Assembly: GCF_026262625.1 (NCBI RefSeq) | Contig: NZ_SHNN01000002.1 | Location: 1,178,001 to 1,242,000, forward strand | From: Candidatus Litorirhabdus singularis | GTDB taxonomy: Bacteria > Pseudomonadota > Gammaproteobacteria > Pseudomonadales > Halieaceae | Length of the DNA stretch: 64,000 nucleotides | Direction of reading: 5' to 3' | In this document: piece by piece, positions 1 through 8,458 of the stretch | Layout: each line of letters begins with the position of its first letter | Numbering within the stretch: the stretch's first letter is position 1 | Made by a program: the position numbers and the translations under genes | Notes under the pieces: model-generated | What the model was told of the DNA's origin: nothing | Databases searched by the model: none | The model's input: only the letters and a program-made list of their open reading frames with translations

Positions 1-39
1 ATAGCCATACCCGAGTCTCCGCTGACAGTTTTTTTGTCC

Positions 40-68
40 TTAGCATAAATGCTATAAACGCTTATAAT
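40..68 (+). promoter_or_regulatory. Candidate sigma-70 promoter with overlapping operator-like dyad
   Basis: A -35-like TTAGCA (40-45) lies 17 bases before a perfect TATAAT (63-68), about 90 bases ahead of the Rieske oxygenase gene. An inverted repeat AGCAT-AA-ATGCT (42-53) overlaps the -35 box, where a repressor could act. The match is visible in the sequence. Use as a promoter and regulation are inferred. Confidence 0.45.
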
Positions 69-158
69 TGCTAATAATAACAAAAATGAGTCACAGGTCT
101 TCTGCTGTACTCCTCAATTTTTGACATAGGCGCCGATGAAGCCAAAAAGGAATCCATA

Positions 159-1559
159 GTGACAGCCACTTCAGACACCCAGCCCGGCTCAGCCCGCGCT
201 CCAGGACCCAGCGTAGCAGATACTCTACGCAGCGACTCTATAGCTCCACCACCGCCCCTACTCGAGCAAAGCTACCAATTCCTGGGCGACGCTGAGATAC
301 CTTTCAGTCGCTATACCGACACTACATTTTTCCAAAGCGAGATGGAAAAGCTATGGCCAAAGTCGTGGCAGTGGGCTTGCAGGGAAGAACACATACCTGA
401 CGTTGGTGACCATTACGTCTACGACATTGGCAAATGGTCCGTCATCGTCGTGCGCGCGGAAGACAATGTCATTCGCGCTTTTCTCAATGTCTGCTCGCAT
501 CGCGGCACCCGCATCCTGTCGACAGAGGGTGCCGGCTACAGCCAGTCATTGACGTGTCCTTTTCACGGTTGGTCCTGGGACCTTAACGGTCAACTGACTC
601 AGCTGCCCGGCCGCTGGGACTTCCCTCACGTCTCTGATGCGAGCCATGGTTTAGATGAGGTCAGCTGCGAGCGCTGGGGCGGTTTTGTGTTCATTAATAT
701 CGACCCCCAAGCTGCTACGTTAGACAACTACCTTGATTGCCTGCCAGATCACTTTAAGCACTTTCCACTGGAACAGCGCAGAATAAAGTTACATGTAGAA
801 AAGGTCTTGCCCTGCAACTGGAAAGCGGCCCAGGAAGCTTTCATGGAAGCCTATCACAACGTCGAAACACACAACGCTCCTAACGGCGCCAATGCCCAGT
901 ACGATATCTTTGGTAAGTATGTCAGCCGTTTCATTCATACCATAGGCAGCTACAGCCCTGAGTCATTGGCCGACTACGCCGGTGACCGCTGGCGCAGCCC
1001 GCCACTGACAGAGACCGAGCAACTGCAAGCGCTAGGTGTGACCGACGCTGCCGCTGCTGAGCAGGCAGAGCAACATACGGCGCGTGCGGTCGCTGCCGCA
1101 ATCTATCGAGAGCAAATGTCGGCTGATATGGGTGTCGACCTGTCTGCCTGCAGTGACAGTCTGATGCTGGACTCCATTGAGTACCACCTGTTCCCGAATA
1201 TGTTCTTCTTCCCCGGCATCAGCATACCTATGTGCTATCGCTTCCGCCCCAATGGCATGGACACAGACACCTGCATTTTTGACTTGATGCTGCTGGAGCC
1301 AATAGCAGAGGGGGCTGAGCACCAGGAACCACCAGAGCCCATTAAGCTGAGCATTGACCAATCCTATACCGAAGCGGAAGGACTGAGTTGGCTGGCACCG
1401 GTATACGATGAAGACACCGGGAACCTGCAAATGCAGCAACAGGGATTCAAGACCAGTACCCGCGGCGGGGTAACTCTGGGTAATTACCAGGAGTCGAGAA
1501 TCCGCCGTGTGCATATGACTCTGGATGAATTTCTCGACGCGCCAGTGACGGAGGCATAG
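159..1559 (+). CDS. Rieske non-heme iron ring-hydroxylating oxygenase, alpha subunit
   Basis: Predicted catalytic subunit of a Rieske oxygenase, which uses O2 and electrons from a ferredoxin to hydroxylate or demethylate an organic substrate in the cytoplasm. The Rieske cluster ligands are Cys112, His114, Cys133 and His136 (CSHRG and CPFHGW). The mononuclear-iron region is the NWK segment at about 220, with Glu226/Glu230, His233 and His238. At 466 residues it has normal family length, with a proline-rich leader of about 40 residues. Translation starts at GTG 159 behind AAGGA. A Rieske ferredoxin follows after 7 bp, so the two form an operon; no small beta subunit or dedicated reductase is adjacent. 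The substrate cannot be read from sequence. Confidence 0.9.
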   Translation: MTATSDTQPGSARAPGPSVADTLRSDSIAPPPPLLEQSYQFLGDAEIPFSRYTDTTFFQSEMEKLWPKSWQWACREEHIPDVGDHYVYDIGKWSVIVVRAEDNVIRAFLNVCSHRGTRILSTEGAGYSQSLTCPFHGWSWDLNGQLTQLPGRWDFPHVSDASHGLDEVSCERWGGFVFINIDPQAATLDNYLDCLPDHFKHFPLEQRRIKLHVEKVLPCNWKAAQEAFMEAYHNVETHNAPNGANAQYDIFGKYVSRFIHTIGSYSPESLADYAGDRWRSPPLTETEQLQALGVTDAAAAEQAEQHTARAVAAAIYREQMSADMGVDLSACSDSLMLDSIEYHLFPNMFFFPGISIPMCYRFRPNGMDTDTCIFDLMLLEPIAEGAEHQEPPEPIKLSIDQSYTEAEGLSWLAPVYDEDTGNLQMQQQGFKTSTRGGVTLGNYQESRIRRVHMTLDEFLDAPVTEA

Positions 1560-1566
1560 CAGCTAA

Positions 1567-1893
1567 ATGAGCGATAGCAACTATACAGTCGTCGCACGAA
1601 CCGAAGCTCTGCCTGCAAAATCAAGTTTGCGGGTAGAGCTCAAGGGCCACGATATCCTGCTCTGCCACATAGAGGCGGGCATATTCGCAGTGACAAATCT
1701 CTGTTCTCATGCGGAGGCGCAGCTGCATGAGGGCAAGCTCAAGGGTCATAAGATTCTATGCCCCCTGCACGGTGCCGCCTTTGACGTGCGCGACGGGACC
1801 GCCCTGACTCGTCCCGCCACCAAACCCCTGTGCAGCTATCGTGTAAAAGTCCTGGGTGACGATATTCTGATAGAGCTGCCAGAGACTAACTGA
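1567..1893 (+). CDS. Rieske [2Fe-2S] ferredoxin
   Basis: Small soluble electron carrier of 108 residues, consisting of one Rieske domain. Ligands are Cys46, His48, Cys65 and His68 (CSHAE and CPLHG). Proteins of this type shuttle electrons from a flavin reductase to the oxygenase alpha subunit encoded 7 bp upstream, and the tight spacing supports that pairing. It also resembles NirD-like and BphF-like ferredoxins, but the gene context favours the oxygenase role. The reductase must be encoded elsewhere; the general Fpr at 29801-30571 is one possibility, which is inference. Confidence 0.88.
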   Translation: MSDSNYTVVARTEALPAKSSLRVELKGHDILLCHIEAGIFAVTNLCSHAEAQLHEGKLKGHKILCPLHGAAFDVRDGTALTRPATKPLCSYRVKVLGDDILIELPETN

Positions 1894-2008
1894 GCGCCTC
1901 TCTGCGGTGTGGCCGGCGCTTGCAATGGCAACCCAGTAAGGTAACATCCGCGCCCTTCGCACTCGCTGACAGTGCATGTCTTCGTCAGCAACCAACCCAG
2001 AGAGCCTG

Positions 2009-3328
2009 ATGACGACATTTAATGACCTCGGCCTGGCCGAGAACCTGCTGCGTGCGGTTACAGCGCAGGGCTACACGACCCCTTCACCGATACAAGCCAA
2101 AGCCATCCCGCTAATATTGGCCGGCCGCGATGTCATGGCAGCGGCCCAGACCGGCACCGGAAAAACCGCCGGCTTCACGCTGCCTTTGCTACAGCGCCTG
2201 GACAATGGAAAACCCGCTAACCCCAATAGATGTCGCGCCTTGGTCTTGACGCCCACCCGCGAATTGGCAGCGCAGGTCGAGCAGAGCGTCGTGACATACG
2301 GGCAATTCACCAACACCAGCTCAACGGTTGTTTTTGGCGGCGTAAAAATGAACCCACAGCTGACGAAGCTGCGCGGTGGCGTGGATGTATTGGTGGCAAC
2401 CCCGGGGCGCTTGTTGGATCTGCACGGTCAAAAGGCAATCCGCTTTGACGACGTAGAGGTACTGATTCTGGACGAAGCAGACCGAATGCTCGACATGGGC
2501 TTCATCCATGACATCCGCAAGATTATCAATCTGGTGCCCAAGCAGCGGCAGACCTTGATGTTCTCCGCCACCTTCTCCAAAGAAATTCGGCAGATGGCAG
2601 GGCAATTCCTCAAAGACCCCAAACAGGTTGAAGTTAACCCTGCCAATGCCACCGCCGAACTGGTAAAACAATGGGTTCACCCGGTCGACAAAAAACGTAA
2701 GGCCGAATTACTCTGCCACCTTATAAACAGTAAGGCCTGGAACCAGGTACTGATATTTTCGCGCACCAAGCATGGCGCAGACAAACTCAGTAAACAGCTG
2801 GAAAAAAATGGCATCAGCGCGGCCCCCATTCATGGCGACAAAAGTCAGAACGCCCGCACCCGGGCACTGGAGAGCTTCAAGAAAGGCAGAATACAGGCGC
2901 TGGTGGCTACAGATGTCGCCGCCCGCGGCCTCGACATTGAGCAGCTACCGCAGGTGGTTAACTTTGATCTGCCCAATATAGCCGAAGATTACGTGCATCG
3001 TATCGGTCGCACCGGCCGCGCGGGCTCAGCCGGACACGCCTATTCCCTGGTGAGCGCCGATGAGGCCGATTATCTGGCTGGTATCGAAAAGTTGATAAGA
3101 CGTAAAATTGATCGTATCGACATCGAGGGTTTCGAACCCGACCACGACGTGCCTGAAGGGCGGGCCGGGCGGGTTGCCGCGAGTAACTCACGACGCGAGT
3201 CGGGACGCAGTGCCCATAATCGCGGCAATAACGGCGGTAAAACCAACAATAGCAATACCACCAATAGCGGGCGCCGCCGAGGTCGTAGTGGCGGTAATCG
3301 GCAGGGTAATGGCCGGGGGAACAAATGA
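2009..3328 (+). CDS. rhlE: DEAD-box ATP-dependent RNA helicase, RhlE type
   Basis: ATP-dependent RNA helicase of the RhlE group, linked in other bacteria to ribosome assembly and RNA turnover, especially in the cold. Visible motifs include the Q-motif region, AQTGTGKT (motif I), PTRELA, TPGR, DEAD within [12 protein letters not shown] and HRIGRTGR. After about residue 370 the tail becomes low-complexity, rich in Asn, Gly and Arg, as in other RhlE proteins, and likely binds RNA nonspecifically. I chose ATG 2009, giving the MTTFNDLGL start typical of the family; ATG 1976 in the same frame would add 11 unconserved residues. A cold-shock protein gene lies 320 bp downstream. Confidence 0.9.
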   Translation: MTTFNDLGLAENLLRAVTAQGYTTPSPIQAKAIPLILAGRDVMAAAQTGTGKTAGFTLPLLQRLDNGKPANPNRCRALVLTPTRELAAQVEQSVVTYGQFTNTSSTVVFGGVKMNPQLTKLRGGVDVLVATPGRLLDLHGQKAIRFDDVEVLILDEADRMLDMGFIHDIRKIINLVPKQRQTLMFSATFSKEIRQMAGQFLKDPKQVEVNPANATAELVKQWVHPVDKKRKAELLCHLINSKAWNQVLIFSRTKHGADKLSKQLEKNGISAAPIHGDKSQNARTRALESFKKGRIQALVATDVAARGLDIEQLPQVVNFDLPNIAEDYVHRIGRTGRAGSAGHAYSLVSADEADYLAGIEKLIRRKIDRIDIEGFEPDHDVPEGRAGRVAASNSRRESGRSAHNRGNNGGKTNNSNTTNSGRRRGRSGGNRQGNGRGNK

Positions 3329-3648
3329 GCCTGACGCCGATATATGAAATAAAGTGTTACTTATCAATCAGATAGGCAGTAATTCAACAGTTACACGGTG
3401 ACGGCATATAAACGCCTGCCGGCAGCATACGGCTCAAAAGTAGAAAAATTACCAGAATTTATTGTTGTGAAAAATTTTACTGCCTGCAAAACGCGAGCTA
3501 AACTAATTAAGCCTGAGATTCAGCGCAATTTATGCTCGACACTACGTAGCTACTTTCGTGTACATCGTTTCGTTAACCATAAGTAAAAACTGATTCCCGG
3601 CGTCGCGACCGATAAAGGCGCAACACGTATCAATTAAGGAATAGTTAT
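3329..3648 (+). promoter_or_regulatory. Gene-free leader region upstream of the cold-shock gene
   Basis: These 320 bases hold no convincing gene. A short frame at 3398-3586 lacks a ribosome site and family resemblance. A weak promoter, TTTACT (3476-3481), 17-base spacer, TAAACT (3499-3504), would give a leader of about 138 bases. That is the length class of the long 5' leaders of cspA-family mRNAs, which fold differently with temperature. The spacing is seen in the sequence; the thermosensor role is inferred from the family. AAGGA at 3636-3640 is the ribosome site. Confidence 0.35.
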
Positions 3649-3855
3649 ATGAGCACAACAACTGGCACAGTAAAGTGGTTTAACGAAACTAAAGGCTTTG
3701 GCTTCATCGAGCAGGAAAGCGGACCCGATGTCTTTGTCCACTTCTCTGCCATCTCCGGCGACGGCTTCAAGACGCTGGCCGAAGGCCAAAAAGTGCAGTT
3801 TACTGTCACGCAAGGTCAAAAAGGCCCACAAGCTGAGAACGTCCAGGCGGTCTGA
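3649..3855 (+). CDS. Cold-shock protein, CspA family
   Basis: Single cold-shock domain of 68 residues, the usual length. It binds single-stranded RNA and DNA and acts as an RNA chaperone or antiterminator. The RNP1 motif (KGFGFI) and RNP2 motif (VFVHF) are both intact. The start is fixed by AAGGA 8 bases upstream. The gene stands alone between a long leader and a strong intrinsic terminator, as expected for a monocistronic csp gene. Which paralogue it is (CspA, CspD, CapB or other), and whether cold induces it, cannot be told from the protein. Confidence 0.93.
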   Translation: MSTTTGTVKWFNETKGFGFIEQESGPDVFVHFSAISGDGFKTLAEGQKVQFTVTQGQKGPQAENVQAV

Positions 3856-3872
3856 TAACAGCTAATCGATAT

Positions 3873-3899
3873 AGGAGCGCATAGCGCTCCTTTTTTTTT
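3873..3899 (+). terminator. Rho-independent terminator of the cold-shock gene
   Basis: An 8 bp stem (AGGAGCGC pairing with GCGCTCCT, 3873-3891) with an ATA loop is followed at once by nine T residues (3891-3899). It lies 18 bases after the cold-shock stop codon. This is a textbook intrinsic terminator. Confidence 0.9.
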
Positions 3900-3977
3900 G
3901 AGTCCATTTTATTACAGGGCATCCCTGCTGGCGCCTGATTGTATGCCCGCACGCCCGAGACCGCGGAGTTTGTTTCT

Positions 3978-4847
3978 GTGAAATTCGTTCTTTCCACCTC
4001 TTTTAGCAGCGTATCCCATCTGACTTCCCTGGCACCAGTGGCAGATAAGCATGGCTGGCACTCCATGTCATTCTCGGACCACGTGGTACACCCTGCCACC
4101 ATTCGCACCCCCTACCCTTACACCGATGACGGCAGCCGCCGCTGGGAAGCGTTTACCGATTGGCCCGATCCCTGGGTAATGATGGGTGCACTGTCCACCA
4201 TCACTGAAAAACTGCGCTTTACCAACAATATTTTTGTGCTGCCCATGCGCAACCCCTACCTGACCGCAAAGGCCATCAGCACAGCAGCCATCGTTTCCAA
4301 CAACCGCATTACACCTGCCATTGGTGTCGGTTGGTCGCGCGAGGAGTTTGAGCTGATGGGACAGGATTTCAGTAATCGAGGCAAGCGCACCGATGAAATA
4401 CTGGAAATTATGCGACTGCTATGGAGCGGCAAAATGGTGGAGTACCAGGGCCAGTATTATCAATTCGATAGCATGGAAATGAACCCCGCCCCCAGCGCTT
4501 ATATCCCTATCTGGATTGGCGGCATTTCAGATCCCGCCATGAAACGTGCCGCGCGCATCGGTGATGGTTGGGTAACGGATCTGCAAACCAGCGACGAAAT
4601 CATTGAATGCGTCGGTCGCATTCAAACCTGGCGCAGAGAATATGGCCGCGAACAAGAGCCGTTTGAGATTATGGCAACACCATCGGACGCCTTTGACGTC
4701 GACGGTTATCGCCGATTGGAAGACGCCGGTGTTACCCATATCCTGACCATGCCCTGGCCGTTCTACCACGGCGACACCGATGATCTGGAAAAGAAAATCG
4801 ATGGGGTCAAACGCTACTCCGACGACATCATCAGCCACTTTAGCTAA
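3978..4847 (+). CDS. Luciferase-like (LLM class) flavin/F420-dependent oxidoreductase
   Basis: TIM-barrel oxidoreductase of the bacterial luciferase-like superfamily, about 289 residues. Such enzymes use FMNH2 or F420 to oxidise or reduce small organic substrates. Family marks are the SDHVVHP segment near the N-terminus, TNIFVLPMRNP, GVGWSREEF and the IWIGG strand. It most resembles the TIGR03619-type probable F420-dependent group, but F420 use is doubtful in a gammaproteobacterium, so FMN is as likely. I chose GTG 3978 with GGAG 9 bases upstream; an in-frame ATG at 3939 would add 13 residues unlike the family. It converges with the SDR gene that ends at 4872. Confidence 0.82.
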   Translation: MKFVLSTSFSSVSHLTSLAPVADKHGWHSMSFSDHVVHPATIRTPYPYTDDGSRRWEAFTDWPDPWVMMGALSTITEKLRFTNNIFVLPMRNPYLTAKAISTAAIVSNNRITPAIGVGWSREEFELMGQDFSNRGKRTDEILEIMRLLWSGKMVEYQGQYYQFDSMEMNPAPSAYIPIWIGGISDPAMKRAARIGDGWVTDLQTSDEIIECVGRIQTWRREYGREQEPFEIMATPSDAFDVDGYRRLEDAGVTHILTMPWPFYHGDTDDLEKKIDGVKRYSDDIISHFS

Positions 4848-4871
4848 ACCCGGACCTGAGCCCAAAGCAGA

Positions 4872-5720
4872 CTAGATTTCAGGCGCGAGAAACTCCGGGT
4901 TCCGTGCGGCATGAACGTCGTCCAGTCGCTTATGGGCGGTTTTGATCCAGGGGTCATCCGCAGGCGGCAACAGGTAAAACTGCCGCTCTAATACTCCCTG
5001 CAACACCCGCTCTGCCAGCACCCGCGGCGGCTTCGACTGGCTGGTAGCATCGCTAATGGCCGCATGCGCAAACTCATGCATTGCGGTCTGGTTTTCCTCA
5101 GCCAAGGTGGCCGGTCTGTTACGACGCGCCCGTGCGATCTCGGTATCAGCCAGTTCGGGGCACAAGCAAGACACGCCAATCTGCGGCGCCGACAGCGCAA
5201 GATCGTGATACAGGCACTCACTCAACGCCAGTGCGGCATGCTTGGTCATGTGGTAAATACCGGCGATGGGCAAAGTGCACAGCCCCGCCATAGAGGCCGT
5301 ATTCACAATATGGCAGTCCTGTCCGTGCTCGATCATCGCAGGCACAAAATGCCGAATGCCGTGAATAATGCCCCATTGATTAACCCGCATCACCCACTCA
5401 AAGTCGGCTTCGGTTTGCTCCCAAAGCAGGCCACCGGTGTAAACACCGGCGTTATTGCACAGCAAGTGCACATTGCCATAGGTCTCAGCCGCAGCGCTCG
5501 CGAGCGCTGCCACCGAGGCGTCGTCACCGACATCGGTCACAACGCCCAATACCGCTGCGCCCTGTGAGCGAAGTTCTGTGACGCGCTTTTCCAGAGCGTC
5601 TGTTTCAATATCCGCCAGTACCAGCTGCATGCCCTGCTCTGCAAAAACCTGCGCTAACGCGAAGCCTATGCCGCTGGCCGCACCGGTAATAACTGCGGTC
5701 TTACCTGTTAAATCCTGCAT
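4872..5720 (-). CDS. Short-chain dehydrogenase/reductase (SDR)
   Basis: Classical NAD(P)-dependent SDR of 282 residues that would oxidise an alcohol or reduce a ketone in the cytosol. Visible are the cofactor motif TGAASGIG near residue 12, NNAG near 90, the catalytic Ser-Met region, and the active-site Tyr-Lys in YHMTK. The C-terminal region is longer than in minimal SDRs, as in family members acting on bulky substrates such as steroids or fatty acids; that link is only suggestive. It lies 15 bp downstream of the VOC gene on the same strand, so the two are probably cotranscribed. Confidence 0.88.
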   Translation of the reverse strand: MQDLTGKTAVITGAASGIGFALAQVFAEQGMQLVLADIETDALEKRVTELRSQGAAVLGVVTDVGDDASVAALASAAAETYGNVHLLCNNAGVYTGGLLWEQTEADFEWVMRVNQWGIIHGIRHFVPAMIEHGQDCHIVNTASMAGLCTLPIAGIYHMTKHAALALSECLYHDLALSAPQIGVSCLCPELADTEIARARRNRPATLAEENQTAMHEFAHAAISDATSQSKPPRVLAERVLQGVLERQFYLLPPADDPWIKTAHKRLDDVHAARNPEFLAPEI

Positions 5721-5735
5721 TCCTGAAATCCCGGA

Positions 5736-6107
5736 TTATGCGAACTGGTAGAAACAGGCTTTGTTCCCGTCAGGATCCTTGAAATACGCACCGTAAAACA
5801 TATCCGGAATACGCTGCCCAGGCTCGCCGTCACTGGTGGCACCGAGCTCAAGCGCACGGGCGTAAAGCTTTTCGACCATTTCTTTTGAGCCGGGATCAAT
5901 AGCGACCATGGCACCATTACCGGGGTGTGGCGCGTTCTCGTCATAGGGAGTACAAACCGCCAACATCGCCTTTTCGCTGCCGTTACCAATAAAGGCAATC
6001 CTGCCAGCGTCCATTACCACTGAGGCACCAAGCTCTTCAAGCAAGTCGCACCAGAATGCCTTGGACTTCTCTATATCGTTAGTACCTATTGTTACGTACC
6101 CAATCAT
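5736..6107 (-). CDS. VOC (glyoxalase/bleomycin-resistance/dioxygenase) superfamily protein
   Basis: Small single-domain VOC protein of 123 residues, starting MIGYVTIGTNDIEKSKAFW, the usual start of a beta-alpha-beta-beta-beta module. The second module ends with FKDPDGNKACFYQF, where VOC enzymes carry metal ligands; here the usual Glu near the end is not obvious. Members can be metal-dependent isomerases, dioxygenases or drug-binding proteins. A GAGGA ribosome site lies 6 bases before the ATG. It is the first gene of a likely pair with the SDR. The function is unknown beyond the fold. Confidence 0.8.
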   Translation of the reverse strand: MIGYVTIGTNDIEKSKAFWCDLLEELGASVVMDAGRIAFIGNGSEKAMLAVCTPYDENAPHPGNGAMVAIDPGSKEMVEKLYARALELGATSDGEPGQRIPDMFYGAYFKDPDGNKACFYQFA

Positions 6108-6212
6108 GTCTATTCCTCTTTAACGTTAATGGCAGCTGAATTCAGCGCGATAGTATAGCCGAGTGCGGCGCACCGAAGTCAACGGTGGCGGCACTCATGA
6201 ACTCAGCTAGGT

Positions 6213-6752
6213 TCAAATAGTCAGGTTGAGAATCAAGAGGGTATAACCGCTGAAGATCGGAGACCAAATTACAAACCGTGAAGGGACGGCAATCACCAGT
6301 GCCATGAGCGCCACTCCCAGTGCGGGAAAGACCAATGCCGGCACCAAATCCACGCCAAACATGACGTAATTCACATAGGGGCCAATCAGGAAGTAGGCCA
6401 GCATGGAAACCGCCGAAAGGCGCCCCAGTCGCTGATTATGCGAGAGCATATCCAGATCACTTTCCGAAGGATCTGGTAACGCCAACTCGGCGGAACCGTA
6501 AACAAATATTGAGCCCACCACCAGCGTCAGAAAATCAGAGAAGCCCCAGTTGGGCAAATCGCGCAATCGCCACCCTACCCACCAAAGCTGCAGGATGTAG
6601 GCCATAACCGTTAGTCCCCATAGAGCCGAGGCCCAGTGAAAAGACACCCGGCTATGGGCACGCACCAGCAAGCTAGCTGAGTGCAACACCCGGGTTAGCG
6701 CCAGACCAAGGATGATGGATACGGCAACAAAGATATACTCGTGCTGAGTCAA
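6213..6752 (-). CDS. Hypothetical multi-spanning membrane protein
   Basis: Protein of 179 residues that I do not recognise. It has about five hydrophobic segments: near residues 7-25, 40-62, 72-90, 110-130 and 137-175, joined by short charged loops. A conserved-looking pair of His/Arg positions follows the first helix. It is certainly an inner-membrane protein and shows no catalytic motif. It is transcribed divergently from the AhpD-like gene at 6915, and the 162 bases between them should hold both promoters. I see no clear functional partner. Confidence 0.65.
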   Translation of the reverse strand: MTQHEYIFVAVSIILGLALTRVLHSASLLVRAHSRVSFHWASALWGLTVMAYILQLWWVGWRLRDLPNWGFSDFLTLVVGSIFVYGSAELALPDPSESDLDMLSHNQRLGRLSAVSMLAYFLIGPYVNYVMFGVDLVPALVFPALGVALMALVIAVPSRFVIWSPIFSGYTLLILNLTI

Positions 6753-6914
6753 ACGCTGAGTTCCTCTTACAAACGGCTTATTGTTTTAGACAACATAGTA
6801 GCGCGGAGCTGCGCGGATTACACCGCGACCGCAGACCGGGTCAGTTACCATGCTTTGGTTGCATTACCTCGGTTACACTACCTGATTATAGAACTACAGC
6901 AAGAGGTAAGTAAG

Positions 6915-7457
6915 ATGCGTTTGAATACTCCAAGAATTCCAGCATTAACGCCCGCCGAGTGGAGCCCCAAGGCCACTGAGATCATGAGCCCATTCGTCGC
7001 CGATGGCCGTGACTACAATGTGTTTCGCACCCTGATGAACCACCCGGATCTCGCCAAACGATGGTTGGTATTCGCCAATCACGTGCTGGCGCGAAGCACC
7101 CTGCCAGAGATTGATCGTGAACTATTGATACTGCGCATCGGGCATCTATGCAGGGCCGACTATGAATGGAACAAACATGCCGAAATATCGCGTTATCTGG
7201 GCATGAGTGAAGCGTTGATCAGTAGCTCAAAATCAGGCCCGGACACCCCTAAACTGCAGCCATTTTATCGTCTGCTGCTAACCGCCACTGATGAGCTGCA
7301 TACCGACGCCCATATCACTGACGACACCTGGAAGGCGCTAAGCGAACATTACAGCGTGGAGCAGATGATGGATCTGGTCTTTACCGTGGGCCAGTACAAT
7401 ATGGTTTCCATGGCGCTAAACAGCTTCGGCGTTCAGCAAGACAGCCCTCGCACCTGA
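6915..7457 (+). CDS. Carboxymuconolactone decarboxylase/AhpD-like protein
   Basis: About 180 residues, all-helical AhpD/CMD fold. The segment from about residue 60 (DRELLILRIGHLCRADYEW) aligns with the family core, where the motif is normally ExxxxRxxxxxxxxYEWxxH. The usual CxxC redox pair of true AhpD peroxidases is absent: Cys is followed by Arg-Ala-Asp-Tyr. A peroxidase role is therefore unlikely and a decarboxylase or lyase-type role on a ring-cleavage product is more plausible. ATG 6915 has GAGG 8 bases upstream. An in-frame start at 6741 would reach into the divergent gene and is rejected. It converges with the amidohydrolase gene 10 bp away. Confidence 0.82.
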   Translation: MRLNTPRIPALTPAEWSPKATEIMSPFVADGRDYNVFRTLMNHPDLAKRWLVFANHVLARSTLPEIDRELLILRIGHLCRADYEWNKHAEISRYLGMSEALISSSKSGPDTPKLQPFYRLLLTATDELHTDAHITDDTWKALSEHYSVEQMMDLVFTVGQYNMVSMALNSFGVQQDSPRT

Positions 7458-7466
7458 CGGTAATGT

Positions 7467-8447
7467 TCAGGGTGATTTCTGCAGGCGGTAACAGGCTACG
7501 GCTGTATCATGACACAGCCAATCCTGGTCCGTGGCACTATAGCTGGCCGCTATTTTCTTAAATGCATTCCATAGTGACGCGTAGCTACAGTTGCGTTTAT
7601 CCACCGGAAAATTGCTCTCGAACATGCAGCGCTCGGGCCCGAAGCAGCTAATGGCATACCGGTAGTAATGCCCGGTAGCCGCCACAATCTCATCCGCATT
7701 CAGCGGTTGCTTCAGGCCGCGCACGCCATTCACCGCCATTAATAAACCACCCAGCTTGGCATAGACATTGGGACAGGCCGCCAGGGCCGCAACCTCGACC
7801 TGCCATTGTCTGAAAATTGCATCCTGTTTGCCCGCATACGGACCAATACCCAGCGGCCCGCCAAAATGATTGAGCACGATAGTAGTGTTCGGAAATGCTC
7901 GCGCCAGCTCAGTCAGTTCGCGCAACTGAGGGTGATACAACCAGGCGTCAAAGCTCAGACCACGCGGCGCCAACTCGACAAAAGCTGCCTGAAACTCATC
8001 GCGCAACAGCAAATGTTGTGGCGGATTGCTGTGAGAGGTGCGAATCTCAGGGGCAGCATCATAGGAAGCACAATGACGAATGCCGCGAAATCGTGGACTC
8101 AGCGACTTATGTTGGTCCAGCACTGCACCCACCTGCTCACCCAACAACATATCGGCAAAACCAACAATACCGGCGCACCCGCGCATGGATCCGTAACTTC
8201 CGCTGCTGCACATCGCGGCAACGCCATTCACAAACTCAGTTTCACCCAACGGTTGCAGAGCGGTTGGACCTGAGCTGCGGTACATGGCTCCGCATTCTAC
8301 AAAAACAGTGCTCACGACATTATGGCCGCAGCCAGTATCGGCCAGTAACTCAGGCAGCATATACGGCGCGGTGGCATGATCCCACAAGTGGTGATGGGGG
8401 TCACACAGCGGCCTCTCGGGGTCGATAATGACTTCCTCTGTGACCAT
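7467..8447 (-). CDS. Amidohydrolase 2 family metal-dependent hydrolase
   Basis: TIM-barrel amidohydrolase-2 protein of about 326 residues. It has the N-terminal metal motif CDPHHHLWD, a central NHFGG strand and a late FESNFPVDK motif containing the catalytic Asp. Relatives hydrolyse lactones such as 2-pyrone-4,6-dicarboxylate or decarboxylate aromatic acids, so a role in ring-compound catabolism is plausible. The preferred start is ATG 8447. A TTG at 8462 would overlap the upstream serine hydrolase stop by 4 bases and add five residues. It is probably translated in coupling with that upstream gene. Confidence 0.85.
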   Translation of the reverse strand: MVTEEVIIDPERPLCDPHHHLWDHATAPYMLPELLADTGCGHNVVSTVFVECGAMYRSSGPTALQPLGETEFVNGVAAMCSSGSYGSMRGCAGIVGFADMLLGEQVGAVLDQHKSLSPRFRGIRHCASYDAAPEIRTSHSNPPQHLLLRDEFQAAFVELAPRGLSFDAWLYHPQLRELTELARAFPNTTIVLNHFGGPLGIGPYAGKQDAIFRQWQVEVAALAACPNVYAKLGGLLMAVNGVRGLKQPLNADEIVAATGHYYRYAISCFGPERCMFESNFPVDKRNCSYASLWNAFKKIAASYSATDQDWLCHDTAVACYRLQKSP

Positions 8448-8458
8448 TGCGCTGCCGC

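Noticed and set aside
3398-3586. Small frame of 62 codons before the cold-shock gene
   Set aside because: No ribosome site, Lys/Arg-rich random-looking product, and it lies in the probable mRNA leader.
5064-5567. Long open frame opposite the SDR gene
   Set aside because: Antisense shadow of a clearly conserved gene; the product resembles no family.
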